Assembly (NCBI GenBank): GCA_049516395.1
Contig: JBEKTD010000006.1
Span: 1-64,000, forward strand
Length of the DNA stretch: 64,000 nt
Reading direction: 5' to 3'
Origin: Fen-1362 sp049516395
GTDB lineage: Bacteria; Planctomycetota; Phycisphaerae; Sedimentisphaerales; Anaerobacaceae
Position numbers and translations under genes: made by a program. Under the pieces are notes generated by a model, which did not search any database, was not told the origin of the DNA, and saw only the letters and a list, made by a program, of their open reading frames with translations. Below are positions 61,090 to 64,000 of this stretch, in pieces; position 1 is the stretch's first letter, and every line of letters starts with the position of its first letter.

Positions 61090-63978
61090 CTAAATACTCT
61101 TTTCAGCTTTCGCATCCTCTTCGAGTTTTTTGCGGAGGTATTTGCCCGTATAACTAACCTCGTTTTTGGTAATTTCCTCAGGCGTTCCCGCCGCGACAAC
61201 CGTCCCGCCCCCTTCGCCGCCTTCAGGTCCAAGGTCGATTATGTAATCCGCAAGCTTTACTACGTCGAGGTTATGCTCTATGACGACCACGGTATTGCCC
61301 AAATCAACCAATCGCTGCAGGACGCTGAGCAGATTGTGAATATCGGCAAAGTGCAGCCCCGTTGTCGGCTCATCGAGAACATACAGGGTATGGCCTGTCG
61401 CCGCCTTGCCCAGTTCCGCCGCGAGTTTCACCCGCTGGGCTTCGCCACCTGACAACGTTGTTGACGCCTGACCCAATTTGATATATCCGAGGCCAACGTC
61501 GTTGAGCATTTTGAGCAGGCGGATGACCGTGGGGAAATTCTCAAAAAACTCCAGCGACTCCTCAATCCGCATATCGAGGACGTCCGCTATATTTTTGCCT
61601 TTATAAGTTACTTCCAGTGTCTCCGGATTATAACGTTTGCCCTTGCACTGCTGGCATGTTACATACACATCAGGAAGGAAGTGCATCTCAATCAACATCG
61701 TACCCTGGCCTTTGCAGTATTCACAGCGGCCGCCTTTGGTATTGAAGCTGAAGCGGCCCGCTTTGTAGCCGCGAATCTTGGCCTCGCGGGTTTTGGCGAA
61801 AAGTTTGCGAATCTCATCGAGTGCGCCGGTATAAGTCGCGGGGTTGCTCCGGGGGGTTTTGCCGATAGGCGACTGGTCAATCTGGATAACCTTGTCGATT
61901 TGGGTTATGCCGAGGATGCTCTTGTGTTTACCCGGATGCTCGCGGGAGCCATACAGGCGACGGCGTAACGCAGCCAAAAGGACCTGGTTTACGAGGGTGC
62001 TTTTGCCTGACCCTGAAACGCCCGTAACGCAGACGAAAACGCCGAGGGGGAATTTGACGTCGATATCCTTGAGATTGTGTTCGGCAGCGCCTTTGACCTC
62101 GACGCATTTGCGAAGATTGTATTTGCGTCTTCTTGAGCCGAGGCCGATTCGCTTCCTGCCTCCGAGATAATCGCCCGTAAGCGACCTTGTGCAATTTATG
62201 ATGTCCTGCAATTTCCCTTCGACAACCAGCTCGCCGCCATGCGCGCCGGCTGCTGGGCCTATATCGATAATATGGTCGGCACTTCGCATAATGTCTTCAT
62301 CGTGTTCGACCACGATGACGGTGTTGCCTATTTTGACCAGCTTCTGCAATATGCCGAGCAAGCGGTCGTTGTCGCGCTTGTGAAGCCCGATTGTCGGCTC
62401 ATCGAGAACATAGCAAACGCCGACAAGGCCACTGCCTACCTGAGTCGCCAGACGTATTCGCTGCGCCTCGCCGCCCGCAAGGGTGCCGCTTCTGCGGTCG
62501 AGCGTGAGGTATCCAAGCCCGACATCGAACATAAAGCCAAGTCGCGCCTTGATTTCTTTCAAAATCTGTTCGGCGATTACCGCCTTTTCGTTTTCGAGCT
62601 TGAGCTTGTTGAAAAACACCTGTGCCTTTTCGATGCTCATCGACGACAGCTCGTGAATGTTCTTGTTCCCGACCGTTACCGCGATTGCCTCGGGCCGTAA
62701 TCTTGCGCCATTGCACGCGGTGCAGTGCTGTTCGCTGAAATAGCTGTGCAGTTTTTCTTTGACGTATTCGCTTTCGGTCGCCTTCCATCTGCGCATCAGG
62801 TTCGGGATGACGCCTTCGAACCATATACCGTATTTGTCCTCGTCTTGCTTATTCGTGCCGTTCATCAGGAGCCGTCTTATCTCATCGGGCAAATGCCCGA
62901 AAGGCATCGTCTTATCAACGCCGAAGTCCCTGCAAAAGCGGTTGACTAAGCGGTTGTAAAAAATGTTCATCCGCTTGCCACCTTTGCGCCAGGCGTCAAT
63001 CGCACCGTTTTCGAGCGACTTGATTTTATCGGGCACAATGAGTTCCGGGTCAAATTCGAGTATCGTCCCTAAGCCGTCGCAACTTTTGCACGCGCCATAG
63101 GGGCTGTTAAAACTAAATAACCGAGGCGAAAGTTCTTCGAGCGACGCCTCGGGATGCTGCGGGCAGGCGAATTTCTCGCTGTATATCGTTTCCTCCCATT
63201 TACCTGCCCTGAGCTCAGTCGAAGAGCCATCGGTTGAATCCGTGCCGGGTTTCTGGCTCAAAACCACAATCGCCCCATCACCGAGTTTCAACGCGGTCTC
63301 AATTGAGTCGGCCAATCGGATTCTCACCGCCTCGTTTATGACCAGCCGGTCAACAACTGCGGCGATATCGTGCTTTTTGTTCTTATCGAGCACGGGCGTG
63401 CCGCGAATATCGTAAATTCCTCCATCGACGCGCACCCGCACAAAACCTTCACGCTGAATCGAGGCGAAGATGTCCTTGTGCTCGCCTTTTTTGCCGCGAA
63501 TCAGCGGTGCGCAAATCTGCACCTTCGTCCCTTTGGGTTTGCTGATTAGCCAATCGACAATCTGCGACGAATGCTGGCTTGTAATCTCTTTGCCGCAAAC
63601 CCGGCAGTGAGGTGTGCCGACGCGGGCGAAAAGCAATCGGAAGTAATCGTAAATCTCCGTCGTCGTCGCAACTGTTGAACGAGGATTAGCCGATGCGCTA
63701 CGCTGCTCAATCGCGATTGTGGGGGGCAATCCGGTGATTTCGCCGACCGCGGGCTTTTGCATCTGCTCCAGAAACTGCCTTGCATAAGAACTGAGCGATT
63801 CGACGTATTTACGTCTGCCCTCGGCGTAAATGGTATCGAAGGCCAGCGAGCTTTTACCTGAGCCGGAGATACCCGTGATGACGACCATTTTATCGCGGGG
63901 GATGCTCAAATTGATGTTTTTGAGGTTGTGCTCCGCCGCACCGGTTATTTTGATGAATTTTTCCGTTTGCTCGCTCAT
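61090..63978 (-). CDS. uvrA: Excinuclease ABC subunit A
   Basis: The damage-recognition ATPase of nucleotide-excision repair, a dimer that loads UvrB. About 962 residues, full length. The first ATPase half has GISGSGKSSLAFDT at about 36-49 and the UvrB-binding insert with CRVCG and later CTACNGARL. Signature LAGGEAQRIRLA precedes the second half with GVSGSGKST, the zinc module CEYCKGQGTM...CQQCKGKRYN and LSGGEAQRVKLA. The ATG at 63978 (MSEQTEKFIK) is preferred to a GTG five codons earlier. The gene's start is near the window edge, but the protein is complete. Confidence 0.98.
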   Translation of the reverse strand: MSEQTEKFIKITGAAEHNLKNINLSIPRDKMVVITGISGSGKSSLAFDTIYAEGRRKYVESLSSYARQFLEQMQKPAVGEITGLPPTIAIEQRSASANPRSTVATTTEIYDYFRLLFARVGTPHCRVCGKEITSQHSSQIVDWLISKPKGTKVQICAPLIRGKKGEHKDIFASIQREGFVRVRVDGGIYDIRGTPVLDKNKKHDIAAVVDRLVINEAVRIRLADSIETALKLGDGAIVVLSQKPGTDSTDGSSTELRAGKWEETIYSEKFACPQHPEASLEELSPRLFSFNSPYGACKSCDGLGTILEFDPELIVPDKIKSLENGAIDAWRKGGKRMNIFYNRLVNRFCRDFGVDKTMPFGHLPDEIRRLLMNGTNKQDEDKYGIWFEGVIPNLMRRWKATESEYVKEKLHSYFSEQHCTACNGARLRPEAIAVTVGNKNIHELSSMSIEKAQVFFNKLKLENEKAVIAEQILKEIKARLGFMFDVGLGYLTLDRRSGTLAGGEAQRIRLATQVGSGLVGVCYVLDEPTIGLHKRDNDRLLGILQKLVKIGNTVIVVEHDEDIMRSADHIIDIGPAAGAHGGELVVEGKLQDIINCTRSLTGDYLGGRKRIGLGSRRRKYNLRKCVEVKGAAEHNLKDIDVKFPLGVFVCVTGVSGSGKSTLVNQVLLAALRRRLYGSREHPGKHKSILGITQIDKVIQIDQSPIGKTPRSNPATYTGALDEIRKLFAKTREAKIRGYKAGRFSFNTKGGRCEYCKGQGTMLIEMHFLPDVYVTCQQCKGKRYNPETLEVTYKGKNIADVLDMRIEESLEFFENFPTVIRLLKMLNDVGLGYIKLGQASTTLSGGEAQRVKLAAELGKAATGHTLYVLDEPTTGLHFADIHNLLSVLQRLVDLGNTVVVIEHNLDVVKLADYIIDLGPEGGEGGGTVVAAGTPEEITKNEVSYTGKYLRKKLEEDAKAEKSI

Positions 63979-63984
63979 TAGTAT

Positions 63985-64000
63985 TTTCACCACAAAGACA
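63985..64000. repeat. Possible palindromic-repeat fragment at the window edge
   Basis: The last bases, ttcaccacaaagaca, match the opening phrase of the same palindrome style as copies A to C. The rest lies outside the window. Confidence 0.35.

Noticed and set aside
1..64000. tRNA, rRNA, CRISPR arrays and insertion sequences
   Set aside because: No cloverleaf-type sequence, rRNA block, spaced direct repeats or transposase-like frame was noticed in any gap.

Overview
The window looks like chromosomal, mostly housekeeping DNA from a planctomycete-like bacterium, probably class Phycisphaerae (Sedimentisphaerales-type). This is inferred from gene style, not from a marker gene. The clues are secreted proteins with LamG, thioredoxin and dockerin-like EF-hand modules, a sigma-70 factor with a long N-terminal extension rich in helix-turn-helix segments, cobalamin-binding proteins without partner enzymes, many lineage-specific secreted or membrane proteins, and a moderate G+C content. 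I saw no rRNA, tRNA, CRISPR array, transposase or phage gene.

Layout. 1-6.0 kb: the start of a secreted protein running off the left edge, a sigma factor, a corrinoid protein with its own terminator, then an LptC-like protein and a secreted PASTA-repeat protein followed by a decayed dockerin-like module. 6.0-14.8 kb: clpB, then a five-gene minus-strand operon (GntR/YtrA regulator, ABC ATPase, permease, membrane protein with a zinc ribbon, secreted LamG-TlpA protein) with a clear promoter and likely operator. 15-22.9 kb: an AsmA-like giant, purD, a secreted protein, csrA, a membrane protein and gpsA. 22.9-23.65 kb: a gene-free stretch that holds a probable structured RNA of about 245 nt ending in a strong terminator. 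23.65-31 kb: glycogen phosphorylase, a PTS EIIA, citramalate synthase, a degenerate B12-binding protein, a small conserved protein and panB, then a gap with a second likely small-RNA terminator.

31.4-38.1 kb is one long minus-strand gene series, purA-uppS-cdsA-phoH-pgpH-ybeY-recO, joining purine synthesis, envelope lipid carriers, c-di-AMP turnover, RNA maturation and DNA repair. 38.2-46.5 kb holds lineage-specific membrane proteins, one with an apparent kinase-like N-terminal domain, plus pgpA, a dGTPase-like HD hydrolase, a HIT hydrolase and two lipoproteins. 46.6-56.4 kb holds ilvD, an 1821-residue coiled-coil protein with cysteine clusters at both ends, and an ECF sigma/anti-sigma/secreted-protein operon. 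56.5-64 kb holds guaB-guaA, mtnA and uvrA.

How the genes work together. purD, purA, guaB and guaA cover several steps of purine synthesis. cimA and ilvD belong to isoleucine/valine synthesis, and panB draws on the same 2-oxoisovalerate pool for pantothenate. cdsA, pgpA, gpsA and uppS supply phospholipid and cell-wall carrier lipids. Short imperfect palindromes of one style lie between several housekeeping genes, and one has become the C-terminal codons of uppS.
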